From the NCBI GenBank assembly GCA_045578425.1, contig JAZNKF010000023.1, positions 16,022-80,021 on the forward strand: 64,000 nt of DNA. Reading direction: 5' to 3'. Within the stretch, counting starts at the first letter, position 1, and each line of letters opens with the position of its first letter. The notes beneath the pieces were generated by a model. The model was not told where the DNA came from. It ran no database searches and was given only the letters and a program-made list of their open reading frames with translations. The stretch comes from RGIG3009 sp045578425 (GTDB lineage Bacteria > Bacillota > Clostridia > Oscillospirales > Acutalibacteraceae). The position numbers were made by a program, and so were the translations under genes. Positions 40,857-48,536 of this stretch are shown here, piece by piece.

Positions 40857-41876
40857 ATGAACAGTGTTAAGATTTCAATAATTGTTCCCGTCTATAATGC
40901 AGAAAAATATCTCAAAGATTGTGTCGAGAGTATTTTAAACCAAACGTTTAGAGACTTTGAATTACTATTAGTAGATGATGGTTCAAAAGACAATAGTCTT
41001 GAAATTTGTAACACTTTTAAAGCGCAAGATAATAGAGTTAAGGTTATTCATCAAAATAATGCTGGTTCTTCTGCTGCAAAAAACGCCGGAATAAGTGTTG
41101 CTTGTGGAGAGTATATTGCCTTTTGTGATGCTGATGACGTGATTGACAAGGAATATATTGCGAATTTATATCAAGGAGTTATTCTGCATAATGCAGATCT
41201 TTGTGTTGGCAATGTGGCTTTTTTGAAAAAAAGAAACGATGAAGTGCTTTCCCAAAGAAAAGTTGAAATGACCCCCGGAATTTTCTCGTTAAAAGATTTT
41301 ATGTCATTTTACCCAAGCTACATGCCGAATGCAGTTATAGGGGCACCGTGGAACAAACTTTATAAGAAAAGCATCATCGATGAAAATTCTCTGCGCTTTA
41401 ATACTAACATAAAAAACAACGAAGATACCCATTTTAATTATCAGCTTATACCAAAATGTAAACTGGTATATGTAAGTAATTATCCCTATTACAATTATAT
41501 TGATAGAGTTGATAACGTATCTGCATCAAAAGGATTTATACCTAATATTGCCGATATATACATTATGACATATAACAAAGCTCTTGAATTTCTAAAAGAA
41601 ACCAACTCTTTTGATCAACACATTAATTTCCAAAACAAATATTTCATTGGGCTTATAATTGGCACACTATATGGATTAGCCAATGGTAATAATCGTTTGT
41701 CTCGTAATGAAAAGATTAAACAGATCAAAGGATTGTGTAGCAAGTTTGAAGTTCAAAACGCGGTTACGTCTGTAAAGTTTAATAATATCAAGAAAGATTT
41801 TTTTGTTTGGTTAATAAAAAACAAACAGCCGAAACTAATCTATTATTTGTTAACTTTAAAAACGAAAAGAAAGTGA
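40857..41876 (+). CDS. Glycosyltransferase family 2 (GT-A)
   Basis: 339 residues, classic GT2: SIIVPVYNAEKYLKDCVESI, the nucleotide aspartates LLVDDGSKDNS and the DxD motif IAFCDADDVIDKEY. The C-terminal half is helical and charged, typical of capsule GT2 enzymes. ATG 40857 has AGAGGGTAAT upstream, two bases after the preceding stop. Sugar specificity is unknown. Confidence 0.93.
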   Translation: MNSVKISIIVPVYNAEKYLKDCVESILNQTFRDFELLLVDDGSKDNSLEICNTFKAQDNRVKVIHQNNAGSSAAKNAGISVACGEYIAFCDADDVIDKEYIANLYQGVILHNADLCVGNVAFLKKRNDEVLSQRKVEMTPGIFSLKDFMSFYPSYMPNAVIGAPWNKLYKKSIIDENSLRFNTNIKNNEDTHFNYQLIPKCKLVYVSNYPYYNYIDRVDNVSASKGFIPNIADIYIMTYNKALEFLKETNSFDQHINFQNKYFIGLIIGTLYGLANGNNRLSRNEKIKQIKGLCSKFEVQNAVTSVKFNNIKKDFFVWLIKNKQPKLIYYLLTLKTKRK

Positions 41877-42004
41877 GTACATAGGATAACACTTTACAAT
41901 CAAAGAAGCATGCAAGAATGGCAAACAATGTAGAGATTAGCGAAGGTGCTTGCAGTATCGCTCCCATAATAAAATCAGCCAAAAAATAGTTTTGGAGGGT
42001 AAAA

Positions 42005-42811
42005 ATGATTGATTTAAAACAGTTACAAGATTATCTGTATTCTATATTTGTGGAGTTTGATAGAATATGCAGAAAACATGATCTTAAATATTCCATGGAG
42101 GGTGGCACCTTGATGGGGGCTGTCAAATTTCAAAATTTTGTTCCTTGGGATGACGATATTGATGTCATTATGATTCGAGATGATTATGAAAAATTTTTAA
42201 AAGTAGCGCCGACAGAGCTCTCAGAAAATTTCTTTTTGCAATCCTACAATAATGTGCCGGAGTTTCCGCTGAATTATGCAAAACTTTGTTTTAACGGCGC
42301 GAAAATTTATGATTATGATTATTCGCATCTTAACAATATGCATCATGGTGTGTTTATTGACATTTTCCCGATTGATAATATTTTACCCAAACAGTTCAAA
42401 CGCCAATGCTCAATCGTAGGAGTTTTTACGGGTGCCAGAAAAACAAAACTTAAAACCATCAAACCGCGCGGTATTCATAAAGTTGTTTATGGTCTGCTTT
42501 CTTTGTTGCCTATGAAGTGTCTGATTAAAATCATTGACACTACCTGTAAAAAATATAACAACAAAAACACGGGATATATGTACGAGGTTTGTAACGCCAA
42601 TCGTGCCTTTAAGCCCCTTAAGGCCGATATGTACGCTTCCCTTTCAGAACTGGATTTTAGAGACAAACGTTTTATGGCAGTGGCAAACTATGATGAATTT
42701 TTAAAATCTCGTTTTGGAGATAATTATAAAAACGAATTACCCGCCGAAGAGAAAAGAAAACCATCACATAATCAAAACATCCGTATTGTTTCAGATAAAA
42801 ATTTTTCGTAA
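42005..42811 (+). CDS. LicD family protein (phosphoryl-substituent transferase)
   Basis: LicD proteins of this nucleotidyltransferase fold attach phosphocholine or related phospho-groups to surface glycans. 268 residues. The family core is MEGGTLMGAVKFQNFVPWDD then DIDVIMIRDDYEKF, with D49, D50, D51 and D53 as likely metal/nucleotide ligands. No choline uptake or CTP:phosphocholine cytidylyltransferase gene is in the window, so the donor could be something else. ATG 42005 has TTGGAGGGTAA upstream. It is followed by the flippase. Confidence 0.9.
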   Translation: MIDLKQLQDYLYSIFVEFDRICRKHDLKYSMEGGTLMGAVKFQNFVPWDDDIDVIMIRDDYEKFLKVAPTELSENFFLQSYNNVPEFPLNYAKLCFNGAKIYDYDYSHLNNMHHGVFIDIFPIDNILPKQFKRQCSIVGVFTGARKTKLKTIKPRGIHKVVYGLLSLLPMKCLIKIIDTTCKKYNNKNTGYMYEVCNANRAFKPLKADMYASLSELDFRDKRFMAVANYDEFLKSRFGDNYKNELPAEEKRKPSHNQNIRIVSDKNFS

Positions 42812-42822
42812 GGTGATCTTCA

Positions 42823-44358
42823 TTGGAAAGTTCAAAACAAATTAAATGGGGAGCGATCATCTCTTACCTTGCCATTGCTTTTAACATGGTAGCAGGGCTG
42901 ATTTATACGCCTTGGATGATCACACAAATCGGTCAAAACAACTATGGCTTGTTTACCCTTGCCAATTCGTTGATTACAATCTTTGTGATGGATTTTGGAA
43001 TGAGTTCGGCAGTTACCCGTTTCGTTTCAAAATACAGAGCCGAAAACAATCAGCAAGCAGTCAACAATTTTCTAGGCATGACGTACAAGCTCTATATTGC
43101 GTTAGATGCTATTATTCTTGCCACCTTTCTAATTATCGGTATATTTTTAGGTTCGATTTATAACAATTTATCTGCCGATGAATTTACTACGTTTAAGACG
43201 CTATATACTGTTGTTGGTATCTTTAGCGTTATTTCTTTTCCGTTTACCAATTTAAACGGAATTCTAACTGCTTACGAAAACTTTGTAGGCTTAAAACTAG
43301 CCGATTTGTTCCATAAAATATTTATTATTGTGACAATGGTCATCGCTTTGTTGTTAGGTTATGGTGTATTTGCTTTAGTTACCGTCAATGCGCTGTCCGG
43401 TATATTTACCATTATTATCAAACTTGTTATCATCAAAAGAAAAACCAACGTCAAAGTCAATTTTAAGCATAACGACAAAGGTACTTTAAAAAGCATTTTT
43501 GGTTTTTCTGTTTGGACTACCGTAACCAGCTTCGCTCGCAGAATGATATTTAACATTTCTCCTTCAATTATTGTTGCGGTATCCTCAAGCGGTGCCATCG
43601 GTTCGGCTATTTTCGGTTTGTCATCAACGATTGAAGGCTATATTTCCACCTTCGCAACGGCAATTAACGGTATGTTTATGCCGCGAATTTCCAAGATAGT
43701 GCACGAAAAAAAGAAAGATACGGAACTGGTTGATTTGATGGTCAAAGTAGGAAGAATACAATGCCTTGTTATTGGCGTTTTAGTGGTCGGCTTTATCTCC
43801 TTTGGCAGGTCGTTCATTATTGATATATGGAACAAGCCCGGTTTTTCCCAAAGTTATCTTTGCGCGGTTTTGCTGATTATTCCCAGCTATTTTTATATGC
43901 CGTTGCAAATCGCAAACACGACTTTAATTGTTGAAAACAAAGTTAAAATTCAATCACTGATTTATTTGGTTACGGGTGTTTTTAATGTTTGCGTTTCGTT
44001 GGTACTTTCGCATCTGTGGGGGGCTTTGGGCGCTTCGCTTTCTATTTGTCTTGCCTATTTGATTCGCAGTACTTTACTTGTTATCGCCCATGTGAAGGTA
44101 CTGCATCTCGACATGATACAAATGCTTAAAAAATGTTATTTAAAAATCACGCCGTATTTATTGGTTGCCTTGGTGATTGGTATTATCCTTGAACAGTTCA
44201 ATCCCATGCCCCACGGCTATTTACGATTTTTGGTGAACGGGTTTATTTTTGTTTTGCTTTTTGTCTTTTTGTTACGCTATTGCTTAAACGATTATGAGAA
44301 AAATTTGTTTTTTGGAAATGTTAAAAAGTTATTAAAAAAAGGTAAACCTTTACACTAA
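42823..44358 (+). CDS. Wzx-type lipid-linked oligosaccharide flippase (MATE/MOP fold)
   Basis: 511 residues with about 12-14 membrane helices, of the polysaccharide-transporter (Wzx) family that flips undecaprenyl-linked repeat units across the membrane. N-terminus GAIISYLAIAFNMVAGLIYTP and the FGMSSAVTRFVSKYRAEN segment are characteristic, as is the C-terminal half beginning with KIQSLIYLVTGVFNVCVS. Start is TTG 42823 with AAGGTGAT upstream. Last gene of the polysaccharide locus, followed by a strong terminator. Confidence 0.92.
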   Translation: MESSKQIKWGAIISYLAIAFNMVAGLIYTPWMITQIGQNNYGLFTLANSLITIFVMDFGMSSAVTRFVSKYRAENNQQAVNNFLGMTYKLYIALDAIILATFLIIGIFLGSIYNNLSADEFTTFKTLYTVVGIFSVISFPFTNLNGILTAYENFVGLKLADLFHKIFIIVTMVIALLLGYGVFALVTVNALSGIFTIIIKLVIIKRKTNVKVNFKHNDKGTLKSIFGFSVWTTVTSFARRMIFNISPSIIVAVSSSGAIGSAIFGLSSTIEGYISTFATAINGMFMPRISKIVHEKKKDTELVDLMVKVGRIQCLVIGVLVVGFISFGRSFIIDIWNKPGFSQSYLCAVLLIIPSYFYMPLQIANTTLIVENKVKIQSLIYLVTGVFNVCVSLVLSHLWGALGASLSICLAYLIRSTLLVIAHVKVLHLDMIQMLKKCYLKITPYLLVALVIGIILEQFNPMPHGYLRFLVNGFIFVLLFVFLLRYCLNDYEKNLFFGNVKKLLKKGKPLH

Positions 44359-44372
44359 TGAATTAAAAAGAC

Positions 44373-44411
44373 AAAACGCCTCTTACTGAGTTAATCAGTA
44401 AGAGGCGTTTT
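44373..44411. terminator. Terminator closing the polysaccharide locus
   Basis: Perfect arms AAAACGCCTCTTACTGA and TCAGTAAGAGGCGTTTT around GTTAA with A-run and T-run on both sides, so it can stop transcripts from the left (Wzx) and from the right (tmRNA on the minus strand). Confidence 0.92.
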
Positions 44412-44481
44412 GTTTCGTATCCGAGCTTACACCTTGACGGCAAAACCGCCGCAAAAAAGTAGGGCTCATTTAATACATGTT

Positions 44482-44831
44482 TGGTGGAGGCGAGGAGAAT
44501 CGAACTCCTGTCCGAAAATCATTCACCGTGGTTTTCTCCGAGTGCAGTGTGTCTTTTGTGGTTCCCCTCACTCACCGCCGACAAACAGGCTGTGAGTTAC
44601 GGTAGTCGCCAAGTCATGACGGACGAAGCGACAGCCGTCCGTTCACGTTCACCGCTACATGACGCCTTTATCCCGACCGCGGTACTTCGGGTAAAGACGG
44701 CGGCTTAATTAAGCCGCGAGAGCAACTTTAGAGTTGTCGTTTATTTTTAAAAGATTGCAGGGTTTATAGCGGTCCTGCACCGCTACTCGCTTACCAGGGC
44801 TTACAATCCCCGTCGAAACCTTTACGCCCCC
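44482..44831 (-). ncRNA. ssrA: Transfer-messenger RNA (tmRNA)
   Basis: Rescues ribosomes stalled on broken mRNA and tags the product. On the minus strand the 5' end GGGGGCGTAAAGG pairs with the 3' acceptor CGCCTCCACCA, with the T-arm GGAGTTCGATTCTCC. The mature 350-base molecule contains the tag frame ...INDNSKVALAA followed by TAA (44709-44744), ending in the protease-recognised ALAA. The resume codon is uncertain (the residue before Asn-Asp is Ile or Lys-Ile rather than the usual Ala). Other conserved stretches (GGCTTAATTAAGCC stem) are visible. A TTGACA/TATACT promoter lies in front. Confidence 0.95.
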
Positions 44832-44853
44832 CTATATAATAACAGTATACACA

Positions 44854-44882
44854 AGTATAGGGGAGAATATAAAGTTTGTCAA
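44854..44882 (-). promoter_or_regulatory. Sigma-A promoter of tmRNA
   Basis: On the minus strand TTGACA (44877-44882) and TATACT (44854-44859) are 17 bases apart. It lies directly after the lexA stop codon. The transcript should begin about 15 bases before the mature tmRNA end and be trimmed by RNase P. Confidence 0.85.
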
Positions 44883-45467
44883 TTAAAAGTTGCGGAGCAG
44901 CGAAACAACTTTCCCCAAAACTAGCGCTTCTTTGACAAGAATAGGTTCAAACGCATCGTTTTCGGGCTGAAGGCGAATGTGATCTTTTTCAAAATAAATG
45001 CGTTTTACGGTGGCTTCGTCGCCGATAAGTGCGACCACAATATCGCCGTTTTGTGCGGCAGGTGTTTTGTGAACAATGACAATGTCTTTGTCTAAAATAC
45101 CGGCGTTGAGCATACTGGTACCCGATACCCGCAGGGCAAATAACTCACTGGCAGGATAACCGCCGCCGGAATAGGGAACGTATTGTTCAATTTGTTCTAC
45201 CGCCAAAATCGGTTGACCGGCAGTAACTTTACCCAAAAGCGGAACGCGTGACACGGATTCACCCGGCATACGAATGCTGCGATTTAATCCGCTTTCACGT
45301 TCGATATATCCTTCCTCAGTAAGCAGCTTTAAATAACTGTGAACCGTAGAGGTGGATTTAATACCGGCGGCATTGCAAATTTCACGCACGGTGGGAGGAA
45401 CGCCATCTTGCGCGCGTTCTTGCAAAAAGGTAAGGACTTTACGCTGCTTTTCATTTAATGGTTTCAT
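44883..45467 (-). CDS. lexA: SOS repressor LexA
   Basis: DNA-binding repressor of the DNA damage response; inactivated by RecA-stimulated self-cleavage. 194 residues. Winged helix TVREICNAAGIKSTSTVHSY, the scissile Ala83-Gly84 in GKVTAGQP, and the catalytic dyad Ser118 (GTSMLNAGI) and Lys155 (TVKRI). ATG at 45465-45467 is preferred; the frame is open further upstream but that part overlaps its own promoter. A LexA operator-like palindrome overlaps the -35. Divergent from the phosphofructokinase gene; the stop is followed by the tmRNA promoter. Confidence 0.96.
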   Translation of the reverse strand: MKPLNEKQRKVLTFLQERAQDGVPPTVREICNAAGIKSTSTVHSYLKLLTEEGYIERESGLNRSIRMPGESVSRVPLLGKVTAGQPILAVEQIEQYVPYSGGGYPASELFALRVSGTSMLNAGILDKDIVIVHKTPAAQNGDIVVALIGDEATVKRIYFEKDHIRLQPENDAFEPILVKEALVLGKVVSLLRNF

Positions 45468-45489
45468 AAAATTCCCCCTTACGAAATAG

Positions 45490-45529
45490 ATTATAACATA
45501 CCATTTTACAAAAAGCAAACATTTGTTTG
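45490..45529 (-). promoter_or_regulatory. lexA promoter with LexA operator
   Basis: Minus strand TTGCTT (45513-45518) and TATAAT (45490-45495) are 17 bases apart. The perfect palindrome CAAACATTTGTTTG (45516-45529) matches the Gram-positive SOS box pattern (CGAAC-N4-GTTCG) with two changes and overlaps the -35, as expected for autorepression. Confidence 0.75.
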
Positions 45530-45545
45530 TTTTTTTGGAAACAAA

Positions 45546-45603
45546 GTTTACATTGCTTTGTAAACAAGAATAGGTTGCAATCTAAGGAAAATTATGGTAT
45601 CGT
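45546..45603 (+). promoter_or_regulatory. Upstream region of the phosphofructokinase gene: inverted repeat and possible promoter
   Basis: GTTTAC (45546-45551) and GTAAAC (45560-45565) form an inverted repeat with an eight-base spacer. Downstream TTGCAA (45575-45580) and TATCGT (45598-45603) are 17 bases apart and could be a weak promoter ending about 34 bases before the start codon. The regulator is unknown; it does not match the catabolite-control consensus well. Confidence 0.35.
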
Positions 45604-45637
45604 GATGAAGGATAAATCATTTGAAAGGAAGAACGCA

Positions 45638-46861
45638 ATGATTAAAAATGCTATTGTCGGTCAATCGGGCGGTCCGACAGCGGTTATCAATGCTAGCTTG
45701 GCAGGCGTTTACGAAACTTGCAAAAATCTTGGAATCAAGACCTACGGAATGAAGAACGGTATTGCCGGTTTACTCAAAGAACAATTGGTAGATTTAGAAA
45801 AAGTACTTCCCGGCGAATTGGAAATCGAGTTGCTTAAACGTACTCCGTCCAGTTACTTAGGCAGTTGTCGTTACAAATTAAAAAATGCGGCTGAAAACGA
45901 TGCTGATTATGTTGAAATCTTTCGCATATTAGAAAAATTTAACATCGGCTATTTCTTCTACATTGGCGGTAACGACAGCATGGATACCATTGCCAAACTC
46001 TCTGCATACGCGCAACGCATCGGCAGCGACATTCGATTTATCGGTGTTCCAAAAACTATCGACAATGACTTGGCAATTACCGACCATACACCGGGCTACG
46101 GTTCGGCGGCGAAATACATTGCTACTGTGATGAAAGAGATTATTCATGATATTTCCGTTTACGATACCAAATCCTTGACTATTGTGGAAATCATGGGCCG
46201 TAATGCCGGTTGGTTGACGGCGGCAGCGGCTCTTTCTAAAGGGGAAGATTGTGCCGGTCCCGACCTTATTTACTTACCCGAAATCCCTTTTGATACGGAA
46301 GAATTTTTAACACGTATTCAAACTTTACAAGAAATGAAGAAAAATTTGATCATTGCAGTTTCAGAGGGCATTAAAACAAAAGATGGCAGATATGTGTGTG
46401 AACTTGCTACCGATGAAACGGTGGTTGATGCGTTTGGCCACGTGAAGCTCACGGGTGTTGGTCGTTTCTTGGAAAACTTGGTGGCACAACGCTTAAAAAT
46501 CAAAGTCAGAAGCATCGAATTATCCACCTTGCAACGTTGCGCAGGACACTTGACAAGCCGCACCGACGTCACCGAAGCTTATCAAGCAGGCGGCGCGGCG
46601 GTACCCGCTGCCTTGGGCGGGAACACCGGCAAAATGGTAGTGCTAAAACGATTGTCGGATACTCCATATCAGTGCACAACCGATTTGTATCCTATCGGTG
46701 AAATCGCTAATTTGGAAAAAACCATGCCGCTTTCTTGGATTGATGTGGAAAATTTGCAAATGAAACAAGAGTTTTTAGATTATGCTCGTCCGCTGATTCA
46801 AGCGGAGTTGCCGCCGATATATCTTTCCGGTTTACCGTATCATATTCGCTTGGATGTATAA
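45638..46861 (+). CDS. pfp: Pyrophosphate-dependent 6-phosphofructokinase
   Basis: Phosphorylates fructose-6-phosphate in glycolysis; predicted to use PPi, reversibly. 407 residues. N-terminus IVGQSGGPTAVINASLAGV; GGND with D113 where ATP enzymes have Gly, and K139 in PKTIDND where ATP enzymes have Gly. This Asp/Lys pair is the known mark of PPi specificity. The active-site TIDNDLAITDHTPGYGSAA and EIMGRNAGW are clear. ATG 45638 has AAAGGAAG upstream; the frame extends to 45527 through the promoter region and is not coding there. Confidence 0.94.
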   Translation: MIKNAIVGQSGGPTAVINASLAGVYETCKNLGIKTYGMKNGIAGLLKEQLVDLEKVLPGELEIELLKRTPSSYLGSCRYKLKNAAENDADYVEIFRILEKFNIGYFFYIGGNDSMDTIAKLSAYAQRIGSDIRFIGVPKTIDNDLAITDHTPGYGSAAKYIATVMKEIIHDISVYDTKSLTIVEIMGRNAGWLTAAAALSKGEDCAGPDLIYLPEIPFDTEEFLTRIQTLQEMKKNLIIAVSEGIKTKDGRYVCELATDETVVDAFGHVKLTGVGRFLENLVAQRLKIKVRSIELSTLQRCAGHLTSRTDVTEAYQAGGAAVPAALGGNTGKMVVLKRLSDTPYQCTTDLYPIGEIANLEKTMPLSWIDVENLQMKQEFLDYARPLIQAELPPIYLSGLPYHIRLDV

Positions 46862-46910
46862 ATTTCTTACAGTTTATTCATAATCCATTCACATTCGTGC
46901 TAAAAAACCT

Positions 46911-47049
46911 TGTTATACTTTAATTGTACTCAAAAGCAAGGAAGGAGCCGCACCAGACTTGTTTTATACAGAGTACATTACCCCTCCTCAAAACACCCCT
47001 CTAACTTAAAGTGAAAGACTTGCTGCTGAAGGCAAGTCTTTTGCTTTTT
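46911..47049 (+). ncRNA. Candidate small RNA with C-rich single-stranded tracts (proposed)
   Basis: TGT-TATACT (46911-46919) is an extended -10 element, so transcription could begin near 46926. The predicted RNA has a hairpin: outer stem TAAT-(t)-GTACTC with GAGTACATTA (46921-46931 and 46971-46980) and inner stem AAAAGCAAG with CTTGTTTT. Then come two unpaired C-rich tracts, ACCCCTCCTC (46980-46989) and CACCCCTC (46994-47001), able to pair with ribosome sites, and an intrinsic terminator (47014-47049). No ORF with a ribosome site is seen. It is an inference; no family match was tested. Confidence 0.5.
47014..47049 (+). terminator. Terminator of the candidate small RNA
   Basis: AAAGACTTGC (47014-47023) and GCAAGTCTTT (47032-47041) form a 10-bp stem around TGCTGAAG, followed by TGCTTTTT. 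Confidence 0.85.
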
Positions 47050-47052
47050 AGA

Positions 47053-47082
47053 CCACATACCTATTCGGTATGTGGTTTTTTT
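47053..47082 (+). terminator. Second tandem terminator before spoIIIAA
   Basis: CCACATACC and GGTATGTGG form a nine-bp stem around TATTC, followed directly by seven T. It insulates spoIIIA from the upstream transcripts, so spoIIIA must have its own promoter. Confidence 0.9.
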
Positions 47083-47083
47083 G

Positions 47084-47112
47084 TTCTAATTTTTATTCGT
47101 GCGACATACCTA
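47084..47112 (+). promoter_or_regulatory. Candidate SigE-type promoter of the spoIIIA operon
   Basis: TTCTAATT (47084-47091), 13 bases, CATACCTA (47105-47112) compare with the SigE consensus TKMATATT and CATACAHT at 12 of 16 positions with the usual spacing. The first base of the RNA would fall just before the ribosome site of spoIIIAA, so the leader would be very short. spoIIIA is SigE-controlled in B. subtilis. Confidence 0.4.
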
Positions 47113-47134
47113 TAAAACAAAGGTGGAAAGTCGT

Positions 47135-48130
47135 ATGAACGGATATCAAAGTGCCATAGAAATATTTCCCGAAACGTTAAGGAATGTTTTATCAAAGGTA
47201 TCTGCCAATATTAAGCAGTGTACACAAGAAATTCGTTTGCGTGCAGGACAAGCCGTCTGCCTTGGATATAACGGTCGAGAACAATATCTTACACCTCAAG
47301 GACAAATTTGTGTCAACGACGAAAATGCTTTTATCTGTTCCGATGCATGGATACAACAAACCGTTGATACCCTTTGCGAAGGCTCCTTTTATGCGCATCA
47401 AGAGGAATGGAAAAATGGATTTTTGACAACGACAAAAGGCTGTCGTGTGGGTATTGTGGGAACCGCCTTAACGGAACATGGAAAGATTGTGGGATACCGC
47501 GATATCACAGCGTTATGTGTACGCGTGGCACGAGAACACCGCGGATGTTCCGAGCCTTTGTTGCCGTATTTGTATGACGGGAAAATACATAGTTTGTTGT
47601 TGTGCGGTGAGCCGTCCAGTGGTAAGACGAGCATCCTTCGAGATGCCATCAGACTCTTAAAAAAAGAGTGCCTATCTGTATCGGTGGTAGACGAACGAGG
47701 AGAATTATCACGAAACGCGGTGGGCTGTGACGTGTTGAAGTTTGCCTCAAAAGCTGCCGGACTCGAACAAGCCATTCGCTGTTTGTCACCGCAAGTGGTA
47801 GTGTTTGATGAACTCGGTGGGAAAGAGGAATGGAAAGCAATAAAAGAAGGAATGTTGCGGGGCGTTCCCACCGTGACGTCTGTTCACTGTGTTGACCCGC
47901 GGGAACTTTTGTATCGTGACGGTGCCAAATTGCTATACTACGGCATCTTTGAGCATATCGTTGTTTTAAAAGGACGCACAACTCCGGGGACAATTGATAA
48001 AATATACCGAACCAAGGAGTGGTTATGTGAAAATTCTCGGATTTTTATTGATGATAGTAACGGGATTGGGAGTTGGATGGAACATAAAACAATCGCAAAT
48101 CAGACGCATTCGTTCCTTGGAATGGTTTGA
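47135..48130 (+). CDS. spoIIIAA: Stage III sporulation protein SpoIIIAA (ATPase)
   Basis: Secretion-ATPase-like protein of the SpoIIIA-SpoIIQ channel between mother cell and forespore. 331 residues from ATG 47135 (AAAGGTGG upstream). The P-loop is LLCGEPSSGKTSIL and Walker B/Asp-box regions are SVVDERGELS and VVFDELGG. The C-terminus is about 35 residues longer than expected (after PGTIDKIYR) and runs 104 bases into spoIIIAB in another frame. A TGA (48028-48030) in a neighbouring frame overlaps the spoIIIAB GTG, the layout expected without the shift, so a one-base indel or assembly error is possible. Confidence 0.92.
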   Translation: MNGYQSAIEIFPETLRNVLSKVSANIKQCTQEIRLRAGQAVCLGYNGREQYLTPQGQICVNDENAFICSDAWIQQTVDTLCEGSFYAHQEEWKNGFLTTTKGCRVGIVGTALTEHGKIVGYRDITALCVRVAREHRGCSEPLLPYLYDGKIHSLLLCGEPSSGKTSILRDAIRLLKKECLSVSVVDERGELSRNAVGCDVLKFASKAAGLEQAIRCLSPQVVVFDELGGKEEWKAIKEGMLRGVPTVTSVHCVDPRELLYRDGAKLLYYGIFEHIVVLKGRTTPGTIDKIYRTKEWLCENSRIFIDDSNGIGSWMEHKTIANQTHSFLGMV

Positions 48131-48524
48131 ACGATTTTTAGAATGTGCGGCAGAGCGTATTCGGTTTTCGGCATTGCCAATTAATGAACTACTAAAAGAA
48201 CTCTCTGTAATGGAAGAATTTTTGCAGTTTCCTTTATTGCAAGTAATCGGTAAAAAAACCGATTTCCGTAAAGCGTGGCAACAAGAACTTGACTCCTTTT
48301 CTTCCGATTTTTCTCTTTCAAAACGGGAAAAGGAGCTATTTTCGGATTTTATGAATGGTTTTGGTAAAACAGATGTTGTCGGTGAGGTTCATTATTGTGA
48401 ACAATATCGAATACTTGTACATCGTTGCATAGAAGAGGTTCGTGCGCAAGCAAAGCAAAAGGGTCAATTATATCTAACTTTGGGATTTTGCGGCGGTGGT
48501 TTGTTGGGGCTATTATTCTTGTAA
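48027..48524 (+). CDS. spoIIIAB: Stage III sporulation protein SpoIIIAB
   Basis: GspF-like membrane protein of the SpoIIIA complex, 165 residues, close to the usual 171. An N-terminal membrane segment (VKILGFLLMIVTGLGVGW), a long helical cytoplasmic region (ERFLECAAERIRFSALPINELL), and a C-terminal membrane segment (LYLTLGFCGGGLLGLLFL). GTG 48027 has AAGGAG (48013-48018) upstream and fits the known start; the frame continues upstream to 47994 inside spoIIIAA. The reading frame overlaps the 3' end of spoIIIAA by 104 bases. Confidence 0.92.
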   Translation: MKILGFLLMIVTGLGVGWNIKQSQIRRIRSLEWFERFLECAAERIRFSALPINELLKELSVMEEFLQFPLLQVIGKKTDFRKAWQQELDSFSSDFSLSKREKELFSDFMNGFGKTDVVGEVHYCEQYRILVHRCIEEVRAQAKQKGQLYLTLGFCGGGLLGLLFL

Positions 48525-48536
48525 GGAGTTAGAAGT

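Noticed and set aside
44410..44708. Short plus-strand open frames over the region after the flippase
   Set aside because: They overlap the tmRNA gene, whose ends and tag are clear; the peptides have no protein family character.
45546..45565. GTTTAC-N8-GTAAAC as a Rex or catabolite-control operator
   Set aside because: It lacks the Rex core TTGT-N8-ACAA symmetry and the central CG of catabolite-control sites, so I list it only as an uncharacterised repeat.
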